Below the pieces are notes generated by a model. It was given only the letters and a program-made list of their open reading frames with translations. It searched no databases and was not told the origin of the DNA. A stretch of DNA of 9,243 bases, taken from assembly GCA_030671945.1 (NCBI GenBank), contig DAOVHJ010000076.1, forward strand, positions 1-9,243, written 5' to 3'. The stretch's first letter is position 1. Every line of letters begins with the position of its first letter. Both the position numbers and the translations under genes were made by a program. Shown in pieces: positions 1-7,030 of this stretch. Origin of the DNA: Candidatus Heimdallarchaeota archaeon. Lineage in GTDB: Archaea; Asgardarchaeota; Heimdallarchaeia; JABLTI01.

Positions 1-5
1 CGACC

Positions 6-1055
6 ATGGATGCAGTTCTTAGAGAACTTAAAGCATTATTCTATGAAAATGGTATGAGACGACTAGATCTTGGTAAATTTGGCGATATTTTCTATGACGA
101 ATTCAAAGAGTATCACACAGATGGTGGAAAAAGGATAAGACCCTTTTTGGTTAAAACTGCTTTTGATGCTGTAGGTGGGGACCACAAGGAAGGCAATATT
201 GTTAGAGCTTCGCTTTCCATTGAATTACTTCATAATGGTTCCTTATTACATGATGATGTTATTGATAAAGATGATACAAGGAGAGGGAAACCTGCATTTC
301 ATGTTAAATTCAGAGAGCTTCATTCTGAGAAGAAAGATGAAACTTTCGAAAAAGCACAGGATTTTGGTGAAGCTATGTCAATCTTTGCTGGAGATTTATG
401 TTTTCCTTTTGCTATTGAAAGTATTATTCAAAGCGGTTTTCCAGCAGATATAAGTAACAAAGCTCTTCATGCATTCACCCAGGCATTCCGTGAAGTTATA
501 AATGGTGTGATAATAGAAACTGGCGATACAATACTTCATGAAGGTAATGAAGAAACCTACAAGAAAATGGTTGACCTTAAAACTGGCGCGTTAATTAGAA
601 AATCTGTGGAAATTGGAGCGATTTTAGGAAGGGGATCTGATTCCCAAATAAGAGCTTTAGTTGATTATTGTAAAGGAATCGGTACTGCATTTCAAATTCA
701 AGATGATATCTTGGGTATCTTTGGTGATCTAAAAGAAATTGGGAAACCTGTTGGTGGAGATATAAGAGAAGACAAACAAACCATACTTAGAATCTTAGCT
801 ATAAAAAATGGAACTGATAATCAAATTAAGAGAATAGCCGATTTACATGGGAAGGAAGATCTTACTAAAGATGAATTGATTGAAATACAAGAAATATTCA
901 AAGAGACTGGTGCTTTAGATAAGGCTCATAAACTGATTAAGCAAGTAACTCAAGATGCCATTAAATCACTTAAAACAGCAGATCCTCCACTAAAGGAGAA
1001 ACCAACGAAACATCTAGTTGCCTTGGCAAATTATCTTGTGAATCGTAGGAAATGA
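6..1055 (+). CDS. Polyprenyl (geranylgeranyl-type) diphosphate synthase
   Basis: Trans-isoprenyl diphosphate synthase, which condenses isopentenyl diphosphate onto an allylic primer to make the all-trans chains of archaeal membrane lipids or a quinone tail. The 349-residue product has the family motifs in order: GGKRIRP (residues 40-46), the first Asp-rich motif DDVID (83-87) followed by TRRG (91-94), the AGD segment (128-130), and the second Asp-rich motif in FQIQDDILG (229-237) followed by GKPVGGD (246-252). The two Asp-rich motifs bind Mg2+ and the diphosphates. The position five residues before the first motif, which controls chain length in this family, is Gly78; short-chain enzymes usually have a bulky aromatic there. 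A charged insertion of roughly 16 residues lies at about 103-119. The ATG sits five bases from the window edge and the frame is open to that edge, so a few N-terminal residues could be missing, although the length is near full. The family is certain; the product chain length is not. Confidence 0.93.
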   Translation: MDAVLRELKALFYENGMRRLDLGKFGDIFYDEFKEYHTDGGKRIRPFLVKTAFDAVGGDHKEGNIVRASLSIELLHNGSLLHDDVIDKDDTRRGKPAFHVKFRELHSEKKDETFEKAQDFGEAMSIFAGDLCFPFAIESIIQSGFPADISNKALHAFTQAFREVINGVIIETGDTILHEGNEETYKKMVDLKTGALIRKSVEIGAILGRGSDSQIRALVDYCKGIGTAFQIQDDILGIFGDLKEIGKPVGGDIREDKQTILRILAIKNGTDNQIKRIADLHGKEDLTKDELIEIQEIFKETGALDKAHKLIKQVTQDAIKSLKTADPPLKEKPTKHLVALANYLVNRRK

Positions 1056-1065
1056 AGTAACAGGT

Positions 1066-1089
1066 ATTTTTCATTGTTTGTTCAAATTT
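1066..1089 (+). terminator. Possible T-rich terminator after the prenyl synthase
   Basis: A T-rich tract begins 11 bases after the TGA stop of the prenyl synthase gene and includes a run of five T. Archaeal RNA polymerase can terminate at T-rich tracts without a hairpin, and no stem is visible here. In such AT-rich DNA this is weak evidence. Confidence 0.25.
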
Positions 1090-1095
1090 CTAGGA

Positions 1096-1103
1096 TTTAA
1101 ATA
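1096..1103 (+). promoter_or_regulatory. Putative TATA box (TTTAAATA) for the 116-residue gene
   Basis: TTTAAATA lies in the gap after the prenyl synthase. Placing transcription start about 25 bases downstream, near 1127, gives a leader of about 24 bases that contains the GAGG ribosome binding site at 1142-1145, before the ATG at 1151. The geometry fits an archaeal promoter, but AT-rich DNA produces such matches by chance. Confidence 0.4.
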
Positions 1104-1150
1104 TTCAATTTTACTACTTTTTAGCAGAGTTCTACTGATAAGAGGATCTA

Positions 1151-1501
1151 ATGATGACTAAGAATATTATAAATCAGAACATTTCCGAATTATCAGTGGA
1201 AGAACGGAAAAGAATCGAAAATGACTTTATGTCTAATTTAAGATATTCTTGGCAAAAAGCAATAGCTTTTGCATTATCCTATAAAGCTACCATTGAGAAA
1301 GTAATAGAAGAGCTCATCGATACATTTCTGAAATTTGTCCCGGAAAATCATCCTTTAAGAGGTTTTATTTGTGAAGTAATAACTACCTCGTTCAAAGAAG
1401 TATTAGGGAAGCTATTCACAACAGAAGATATTACTGATATTAAAATCGAAAATGAATTCCTTAGGATTACAACAACGAAACTCAAAGGAATATTATTTTA
1501 A
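1151..1501 (+). CDS. Hypothetical protein, 116 residues
   Basis: I do not recognise this family. The product is soluble-looking, without a signal peptide, membrane segment or metal-binding cluster. It begins with a polar, charged stretch (about 1-30). Likely amphipathic helices follow at about 31-45, 46-63 and 72-90, and the last 20 residues alternate in a way that suggests a beta hairpin (DIKIENEFLRITT region, 96-108). There is one Cys, at 74. Two adjacent ATG codons (1151 and 1154) could start it; GAGG at 1142-1145 is 5 bases before the first and 8 before the second, so the second is at least as likely. The gene has its own TATA-like element and lies alone between the prenyl synthase and the SDR gene, so context does not assign a role. 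The good ribosome binding site and protein-like composition support a real gene. Confidence 0.72.
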   Translation: MMTKNIINQNISELSVEERKRIENDFMSNLRYSWQKAIAFALSYKATIEKVIEELIDTFLKFVPENHPLRGFICEVITTSFKEVLGKLFTTEDITDIKIENEFLRITTTKLKGILF

Positions 1502-1538
1502 ATCAAAAACAAAACTATGTATAGAATATGTAGCAAAT

Positions 1539-1550
1539 ATTTTATTTATT
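1539..1550 (+). promoter_or_regulatory. Putative TATA-like element for the SDR gene
   Basis: An A/T-only stretch, ATTTTATTTATT, lies 44 bases before the ATG at 1594. A start site about 25 bases downstream (near 1570) would give a short leader carrying the GAAGGT ribosome binding site at 1581-1586. This is a position-based call only. Confidence 0.35.
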
Positions 1551-1593
1551 CAGCAATACTTTGCTTTATCTGTTAATTCTGAAGGTAATCAAA

Positions 1594-2616
1594 ATGGAAG
1601 TATTAGTAATTGGTGGAAGTAGATTTAGTGGCAAAAATTTGGTTGAATTACTTGTAAAGAAAGAACATAATGTTACTGTGCTCAATCGAGGAAAATCTGA
1701 GCAAGCAATAACATCATTCTATAAAACTGAGAAATACAATTATCCGAAAAATGTTGAAATAATTCATGCTGATCGAACAGACAATGATCAGATATCAAAA
1801 GCACTACAAGGCAAGAAATTCTCAGCAATAATAGATACATGTGTTTTTAACGAGAAAAATATACAAGCAATTTTAGACAATGCACCTAAAGAATTAGCGA
1901 ATTATATTATGGTTAGTACAGCAAGTGTATATGATGAAGAAAAATTAATGTACTATCCAGTATCTGAAGACGAACCAACAGGTTCAGAAGCTGAAGAAGG
2001 ACCAATACCATATAGTCGTGACAAAAGAAGAGCTGAATCCTTACTCAAAAAAAGTTTCCAAGAAAACAATTTTCCTATGACAATCATTCGACCGACCTAT
2101 ATTTATGGACCATACAATCCCATGTATAGAGAGTTCTATTTTTATGATCGAATTATGGACCAAAAACCAATCTACATGCCAGGGCATGGTGATATTCTTA
2201 CCGATTTTGTATATAGTAAAGATGTTGCATGGTTACTTGCTGCCCCATTAGAAAATAAGAAAGCTATTGGACGAATCTATAATGCTACTGGAGGAGTGGC
2301 TACTACATTAAAGAATTATGTGAAAATCCTTAGCGATATAATTGGTAATGAGACTGAAGTAATTAATTATGATCCGGAAATTCTGAAGAAGGAAGAATTG
2401 AAGTTCGAGGATTGGAAATTAATGTTTCCCTTTATGTATGACTCACATTTGATTCTAAGTAAGGAAAATGCTATGATTGATTTGGGGTATCAACCAACAC
2501 CGTTTGAAAAGGGTCAAAAAGAAACCTTTGAATGGTACCAAAAAGTGAAGAATCCTGAATGGAAAGGTGATTACTCTTTGGATATGAAAATCGCTAAAGA
2601 AATATCTAGAAAGTAA
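1594..2616 (+). CDS. NAD(P)-dependent epimerase/reductase-like protein, extended SDR superfamily
   Basis: A 340-residue Rossmann-fold protein of the extended short-chain dehydrogenase class (COG0451-like). At the N terminus it has the nucleotide-binding motif GGSRFSG (residues 7-13), and after the second strand NRG (31-33), whose Arg suggests NADP(H) preference. ADRTD (59-63) and IIDTC (79-83) follow the pattern of the atypical GGxRFxG branch, which includes CSP41-like and plant reductase-like proteins, rather than classical UDP-galactose epimerases. The catalytic elements are STASVY (109-113 region) and Y140-SRD-K144, followed by RPTYIYGP (167-173), the usual substrate-loop entry. The frame extends back to a TTG at 1561, but I chose ATG 1594: GAAGGT at 1581-1586 lies 7 bases upstream, and the Rossmann strand then begins at residue 2 as in relatives. 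The substrate is unknown. It stands alone between unrelated genes, so context gives no pathway. Confidence 0.88.
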   Translation: MEVLVIGGSRFSGKNLVELLVKKEHNVTVLNRGKSEQAITSFYKTEKYNYPKNVEIIHADRTDNDQISKALQGKKFSAIIDTCVFNEKNIQAILDNAPKELANYIMVSTASVYDEEKLMYYPVSEDEPTGSEAEEGPIPYSRDKRRAESLLKKSFQENNFPMTIIRPTYIYGPYNPMYREFYFYDRIMDQKPIYMPGHGDILTDFVYSKDVAWLLAAPLENKKAIGRIYNATGGVATTLKNYVKILSDIIGNETEVINYDPEILKKEELKFEDWKLMFPFMYDSHLILSKENAMIDLGYQPTPFEKGQKETFEWYQKVKNPEWKGDYSLDMKIAKEISRK

Positions 2617-2654
2617 AATTTCTAGTGAAATATCCACGATTTTCTTTTTTTTCT
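2606..2654 (+). terminator. Hairpin across the SDR stop codon followed by a T-rich run
   Basis: CTAGAAA (2606-2612) and TTTCTAG (2619-2625) form a perfect 7-base-pair stem with a 6-base loop that contains the TAA stop. A pyrimidine tract dominated by T follows at 2641-2654. The T tract is a plausible archaeal terminator for the SDR transcript; the hairpin sits 15 bases before it and may or may not contribute. Confidence 0.4.
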
Positions 2655-2657
2655 TCG

Positions 2658-2664
2658 AAATATT
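2658..2664 (+). promoter_or_regulatory. Putative TATA-like element for the methyltransferase gene
   Basis: AAATATT lies about 45 bases before the TTG start at 2703. Start-site geometry would place the transcript end near 2687, just before the GAGG ribosome binding site at 2692-2695. Weak sequence match, supported mainly by position. Confidence 0.25.
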
Positions 2665-2691
2665 GATTTTTCACTAATACATAAACTAATT

Positions 2692-2695
2692 GAGG
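2692..2695 (+). promoter_or_regulatory. Ribosome binding site that fixes a TTG start
   Basis: GAGG, within TGAGGAT, lies 7 bases before the TTG at 2703. No ATG or GTG in this frame lies between the binding site and the conserved part of the methyltransferase, so this site decides in favour of a TTG start. Confidence 0.6.
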
Positions 2696-2702
2696 ATTTT
2701 TC

Positions 2703-3395
2703 TTGACAAAAAATCAGAGCTTAAAAGAACGCAAGGAAGAACTAATTGCACATTATAAAAAAAATGGGTATCTTAAAACAGAGGAAATTATCCGAGCATT
2801 TCGAGCGGTACCAAGAGAAGAATTTATTGGACCAAATCCAAAGCGATTAGCATATATGGATCGACCACTTCCAATTTATTCTAACCAAACCATTTCTGCA
2901 CCACATATGGTAGCTATGATGGTTAGTAATGAGGTTCTGGATCTAAAAATTGGTGATATATGTTTAGAAGTTGGTGGTGGGTCAGGCTATCATGCTGCTG
3001 TGGTCGCTGAAATAGTTGCTCCTACTGGATCTGATAAATCTAAATGGGGACATGTCTATACAATAGAACGTATTGAAAAATTGGTTAATTTTGCGAAAGA
3101 AAATCTTGAAAAAACAAAGTATTCTGATAGAGTAACTGTTATTCATGCAGATGGTACACTTGGACTTCCTGAAAAAGCGCCTTTTGACAAGATTACAGTT
3201 GCCGCTGCAGCTCCAGAAATTCCTCCTCCACTTATTGAACAGCTGAAACCAGGTGGGAGACTGGTCATTCCAGTTGGTGGGCGAAATTATTTCCAGGAGC
3301 TTAAAATAGTATTCAAATTAGAAGATGGAAGTATTAAAACAAAGACTCAATGTGGGGTAGCATTTGTTCCATTAATTGGAAAGTATGGATATTAA
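2703..3395 (+). CDS. pcm: Protein-L-isoaspartate O-methyltransferase
   Basis: Cytosolic repair enzyme that transfers a methyl group from S-adenosylmethionine to the abnormal carboxyl of L-isoaspartyl residues in aged proteins, starting their return to normal aspartate. The 230-residue length is usual for the family. Family landmarks in order: FRAVPREEFI (33-42), DRPLPIYSNQTISAPHMVAMM (53-73, the family signature and substrate loop), S-adenosylmethionine motif I LEVGGGSGYH (89-98), the acidic post-I motif VYTIERI (118-124), the AD-G segment (149-152), and the closing strand motif LKPGGRLVIPVGG (181-193). Motif I has GGG where relatives usually have GTG, and a short loop (about 106-116) between motif I and the next strand is longer than in compact archaeal relatives. 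The start is TTG, chosen from the ribosome binding site. The stop codon lies 4 bases from the stop of the convergent DNA polymerase gene. Confidence 0.93.
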   Translation: MTKNQSLKERKEELIAHYKKNGYLKTEEIIRAFRAVPREEFIGPNPKRLAYMDRPLPIYSNQTISAPHMVAMMVSNEVLDLKIGDICLEVGGGSGYHAAVVAEIVAPTGSDKSKWGHVYTIERIEKLVNFAKENLEKTKYSDRVTVIHADGTLGLPEKAPFDKITVAAAAPEIPPPLIEQLKPGGRLVIPVGGRNYFQELKIVFKLEDGSIKTKTQCGVAFVPLIGKYGY

Positions 3396-3400
3396 AAAAT
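3394..3400 (-). terminator. Possible U-run terminator of the DP2 gene
   Basis: Read on the minus strand, the DP2 TGA stop is followed at once by six T (A run at 3394-3399 on the plus strand). This is the only T run between the two convergent genes and could end the DP2 transcript inside the 3' end of the methyltransferase gene. No hairpin is visible. Confidence 0.3.
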
Positions 3401-6400
3401 CAGGTACTCTCACCAAAGAACTCCATCAAGCTACTTTGATTATCTATTTCTTTGATAAAGTATTCATCTACTGAATTATTAAAAAGTTCCAATCGCTGTT
3501 TTAGATATTCTGAGAGTTTATATGTTTTAATAAGACCATTAGCAGTTTCGAAATACTTAGTTACAGTCTTCTTATGTACTGTTAGCAGTAGTTTCCCACC
3601 ATCTTCACAAGTTGTACATTTTCCAGTTAAAGGTAACCTTCGATATTTTGTATTACACCTCACACATCTGAAAGTTTGAGTTCCAAATGCACGCAAACAA
3701 CCAATCATATCAGGGAAGAAGTGCTTATTTATTACACGTTCTGCTACATCTTCCAAATTTGCAGCTCGAATAAGCTTAGCGACTGCTAATTGAGCATTTA
3801 ATTTTTCACTCATTTTTCCTAATCGTGAATACGCCGTGGATGGAGGACCAATACCAATATCAGAAGTTTCATGTGTGTAGTAAAAATTCTCGAATTGCTC
3901 TGGTGTTTCCAGTCGATTACCAATCAAATCAATAATTTGCGCGATTTTTTTCGATTCAATGAACTTAAAGGATTGCTCATAGAATTCCAAAGGATATCTT
4001 CTAGTACAATCCACTGCATGTGATTCATCATCAACCTCAAGGGGATTAAGTATGATTCCTAAAGTTAGCGGAGCATCCATGGACCCTCCTCTTGTAATTG
4101 GTAGAAAATGTTTGGAGAAATCAAGAAAACCCTCAAGCATCAAAATAACTGCATCTTCATCTCCATCGCAATTTCTTCTTTTTGCAGCATGCCAATAAGG
4201 ATGAGCTAAGTTACCTTTTACCTTTGTGAAACCAATTACTCTTCCGGTAATCCCTGAGGATGTATGCGGAGCTAAACCGATAACTAGGTGTCCAATAAGT
4301 TCTGTAATCCGGGTAATATTATAGAATCGAGGTAAACCATAAACAGATTCCAGCATATCATCAACATACTTTGAAACTCTAACGAGGAATTCACCGTTAT
4401 CTATGTTTAAAACAACATCTTGAATCTTCAATTCGCAAATCTGATTATCATCTGTCAATGGTTCTCCATTAACATCTTCTGTATAACCAAGTTTGTTTAA
4501 TTGATCTAATGTCACACTAATCTCTCTAGGTTTAAAATGCATTAAGGGAATATCAGTCGAATCAAATCTTATTGTGCCATCTTTATATACATTCAAACCA
4601 TGTCTTGCTCTCAGGAATCCCTTTTCTAAAATCTCTGGAACACGAGTACGATTCATTAGTTTCTTTACACCTTTTGTTTTTGGTGGAATCGAACCGCCTA
4701 AAGCTTTTTTCACTCGAGTTATTTCTTGTGCAATATTCACCAGTCTTGTATTGTATGTAACTGTTGGACGTTTGCATTCTTTACAAAAAGTATCACTAGT
4801 TTCTACACCACAAATGTAACAACTTCTAATTACTTCTGTTCCTCTCTGGCAATTAGGACAACTTGAAAGATGAGTAATTATATTACAGGTTTTGCATTCT
4901 CGTTGAATAACTGTTACTTCTATTTTCTTCTTTTTTCCTGCTTCCAAGATTAATCTATTATTTCCTCCACCTTCCATCTCAAGAGGATAGAGAGTATGCA
5001 CAGGCGGATTCATTTTTCGTTCTTTTGCTTTTTCTGGTCTCCCCATTCTTGCTCCAGAGTAAATTGGGTTTTTCATTTTAATCTCAAAAGGAACAATATA
5101 TTCGAAGGGTGGTTCTACAGTCCTCTCTATTGATGTGGGATCTATCTCTTTATTTTCTAATTGCATGCAGTGTTCCAAAATAAGATTATTTTCTTCAATG
5201 ACAACACAACCATCCTTCACTCTATGAGGTAAACCAATTATTTCTAAGAATCTTTTAGCGGAAAAATCTTGGTCAAGTATTATTGCTTTCGGGTTTTTGG
5301 AATATTGAGTTATTTTTTGTTTATCTGTGATTCTCCTTTCCAATATTTGATCTCGTAATTCAAAAAACTCATCAAATGAGATATCATGCCAAGCATAGGT
5401 ATAATACGGGTGTAAAGGAAGTAACAATTCATAACAGAAACTCAAAGTTTCTTCTTGAGTTGGTTTTGTTGCAATAGGATGGTTCAAAAACTCTCGTAAA
5501 CGTTCTATGGTAATCCCAACGATTTTTGCAGCAACATCGAGGTCATTATCACAACGAGATTTTATTCTTGATTCTAAATATAATACCCACCATTCTTCAA
5601 CAAAACCTGATGGGATCAAAGGATGATTGTTTTCTAAGAATTCACCAAATCCTACTAGCAAGTCACCCAAAAAGAGTATTTCTTTAATTTTTTTGAAATG
5701 TTTTTCTGCTTGCTCATAAGTCTCTAATTGTAAGACTGTACCATCTTTAAGTAACACAATAGGGCCATCTATAGAATCCACGGGCATAACTACGCTTCCC
5801 TTCCCCGGTCTTTCAGTTCTGATATGTGTTCCAGGTGCTAAGAACTCCAACACAACTTTCATTGTTGCAGGGTGAATTCCGATACCAGCTAAACCAGTAT
5901 TTCTTGAGTGACCATATCTAATTCTAAATCCACCGGGTTTCGAGGGATGTGAAAATATTGGTCGTCCTGAAATCACATCTTTTATATAACCATCAGATGG
6001 TTGCGTTTTTGCTTTTTGTTCTTCTTTTTCTTGATCATCCTGTGCTTTTGCAACTGTAGCTTTTAAATCTCTTAGCCAATCCCAGTCAGTCAATCCAACA
6101 GCATTAACAGTTCTTAGAATCTTCATTGCACGGCCAATTATTCCATCACCTAAAACTAAGCAAGCCCCTCCTCTCAGACAATTTGTTTCTATTCGGGGAA
6201 TATCTCTGAAAGCAGATACTTCCTCTGGATTCGTTCTTTCCCCGGTCACCTCTACTGGGAGATTTTCAACTGCGGTTTCAATTTGATCGGGAGTTGTTGG
6301 ACTCTGTAAATGCATAACTCTATTATAGAGGTCTATTTCCTCTACAAATCGCATCATTTCTTGTCTTGTCGCTTTATAGCGTGACAAACCCAAAGCTTTC

Positions 6401-6945
6401 CTAACATGATCTGATACTAAGACCGTAAGTGCAGCTTCTGTTCCACCTGCTGCTCTAATTGGTCCTGCAAAATAAATAGCTAAATATCTAGTATTATCAT
6501 CATTCCTCTTGATTTTTACTTTTGCAATGCCTTCTAGTGGAGCTGCTGTGACTCCTTCAGTTAGGATAGCGAGAGCTGCTCGGATAGCCAAATCCGCTTT
6601 CTGCTCATCTGAAATATTACCGACAAGATTTCCAGTTGCTATTTCCTGCGCAATTTTGAAAGCAACATTTTCTCGATCCATTTGTAAGGTTAAAGAACGA
6701 ATTCTATCGGCTATCCCTTTTATTTCAAGTAATCCCTCTACTTTTCCAGCAACATCTTTTGCTAAGTGAATTTCTGGTTCTGAAGCGGGATCCAAACCTT
6801 TCTCTCTTGCTTTTTCAGCTACCTTATAGAGATCTATGACTTCGTCTTCCAATCTTTGAAAATACGCTTTCATTTCATCGGAGGCAATTATTTCCAATTT
6901 TCTTTCACAACAATATTCTCTATAATTACTTACGATTTTCAGCAA
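3400..6945 (-). CDS. polC: DNA polymerase II (family D) large catalytic subunit DP2
   Basis: Catalytic subunit of the archaeal replicative polymerase PolD, which works with the exonuclease subunit DP1 (not in this window). Numbering is from the outermost start at 6945 (1181 residues). Family landmarks: AILTEG..APLEGI (126-140), YFAGPIRAAGGTEAA (158-172), SKPGGFRIRYGHSRNTG (about 335-351), and the catalytic NCDGDED (925-931), where D927 and D929 are the expected metal-binding aspartates of the double-psi beta-barrel core. Four Cys pairs at 684/687, 696/699, 709/712 and 721/724 form zinc sites, and a further site is at 1094/1097 with 1110/1113. The C terminus, QSSLMEFF (1170-1177), is a canonical PCNA-binding box. 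The active-site motif is uninterrupted, so the intein seen here in some Pyrococcus relatives is absent. The start is uncertain: TTG 6945 is the longest reading, but TTG 6897 has GTGA 7 bases upstream and gives the N-terminal length usual in homologues; ATG 6873 is a third option. Confidence 0.96.
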   Translation of the reverse strand: MLKIVSNYREYCCERKLEIIASDEMKAYFQRLEDEVIDLYKVAEKAREKGLDPASEPEIHLAKDVAGKVEGLLEIKGIADRIRSLTLQMDRENVAFKIAQEIATGNLVGNISDEQKADLAIRAALAILTEGVTAAPLEGIAKVKIKRNDDNTRYLAIYFAGPIRAAGGTEAALTVLVSDHVRKALGLSRYKATRQEMMRFVEEIDLYNRVMHLQSPTTPDQIETAVENLPVEVTGERTNPEEVSAFRDIPRIETNCLRGGACLVLGDGIIGRAMKILRTVNAVGLTDWDWLRDLKATVAKAQDDQEKEEQKAKTQPSDGYIKDVISGRPIFSHPSKPGGFRIRYGHSRNTGLAGIGIHPATMKVVLEFLAPGTHIRTERPGKGSVVMPVDSIDGPIVLLKDGTVLQLETYEQAEKHFKKIKEILFLGDLLVGFGEFLENNHPLIPSGFVEEWWVLYLESRIKSRCDNDLDVAAKIVGITIERLREFLNHPIATKPTQEETLSFCYELLLPLHPYYTYAWHDISFDEFFELRDQILERRITDKQKITQYSKNPKAIILDQDFSAKRFLEIIGLPHRVKDGCVVIEENNLILEHCMQLENKEIDPTSIERTVEPPFEYIVPFEIKMKNPIYSGARMGRPEKAKERKMNPPVHTLYPLEMEGGGNNRLILEAGKKKKIEVTVIQRECKTCNIITHLSSCPNCQRGTEVIRSCYICGVETSDTFCKECKRPTVTYNTRLVNIAQEITRVKKALGGSIPPKTKGVKKLMNRTRVPEILEKGFLRARHGLNVYKDGTIRFDSTDIPLMHFKPREISVTLDQLNKLGYTEDVNGEPLTDDNQICELKIQDVVLNIDNGEFLVRVSKYVDDMLESVYGLPRFYNITRITELIGHLVIGLAPHTSSGITGRVIGFTKVKGNLAHPYWHAAKRRNCDGDEDAVILMLEGFLDFSKHFLPITRGGSMDAPLTLGIILNPLEVDDESHAVDCTRRYPLEFYEQSFKFIESKKIAQIIDLIGNRLETPEQFENFYYTHETSDIGIGPPSTAYSRLGKMSEKLNAQLAVAKLIRAANLEDVAERVINKHFFPDMIGCLRAFGTQTFRCVRCNTKYRRLPLTGKCTTCEDGGKLLLTVHKKTVTKYFETANGLIKTYKLSEYLKQRLELFNNSVDEYFIKEIDNQSSLMEFFGEST

Positions 6946-6964
6946 ATAAATAGCATAGTTGCTT

Positions 6965-7029
6965 TTCTAATTATTCTATAAGAATTCTGGTATCATTCCC
7001 TTATCATATTTTTGTGTTCTAATAATTCT
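6965..7029. repeat. Pair of near-identical 13-base direct repeats in the gap before DP2
   Basis: TTCTAATTATTCT (6965-6977) and TTCTAATAATTCT (7017-7029) match at 12 of 13 positions and start 52 bases apart, flanking most of the gap between the membrane subunit gene and DP2. They could be paired binding sites or chance similarity in AT-rich sequence. Confidence 0.3.
6973..6985 (-). promoter_or_regulatory. Putative DP2 promoter: TATA-like box within a small palindrome
   Basis: On the minus strand TTATAGAA (plus-strand positions 6974-6981) resembles an archaeal TATA box. Transcription would begin near 6952, giving a leader of about 55 bases to the TTG at 6897 and only a few bases to the TTG at 6945. 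The box lies inside the 13-base palindrome ATTCT-ATA-AGAAT, a possible repressor site. Both assignments are by eye in AT-rich DNA. Confidence 0.35.
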
Positions 7030-7030
7030 T

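Noticed and set aside
175..453. 92-residue open frame inside the prenyl synthase gene
   Set aside because: It is out of frame with a gene whose conserved motifs are intact, and its Leu/Phe-rich composition is what a shifted frame of this AT-rich gene gives.
2455..2637. Small minus-strand open frame over the end of the SDR gene
   Set aside because: It lies antisense to conserved coding sequence, with no ribosome binding site or recognisable protein feature.
4150..4175. Possible intein at the DP2 active-site motif
   Set aside because: NCDGDEDAV is continuous in frame, with no splicing-domain residues inserted.
4572..4819. Overlapping small open frames on both strands near the DP2 zinc-binding region
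   Set aside because: All overlap the intact DP2 frame, including its conserved Cys pairs; they are shadows of that coding sequence.
6509..6769. 86-residue plus-strand frame opposite the DP2 N-terminal region
   Set aside because: Antisense to conserved DP2 sequence; no expression signals and low-complexity Ala/Ser/Ile composition.
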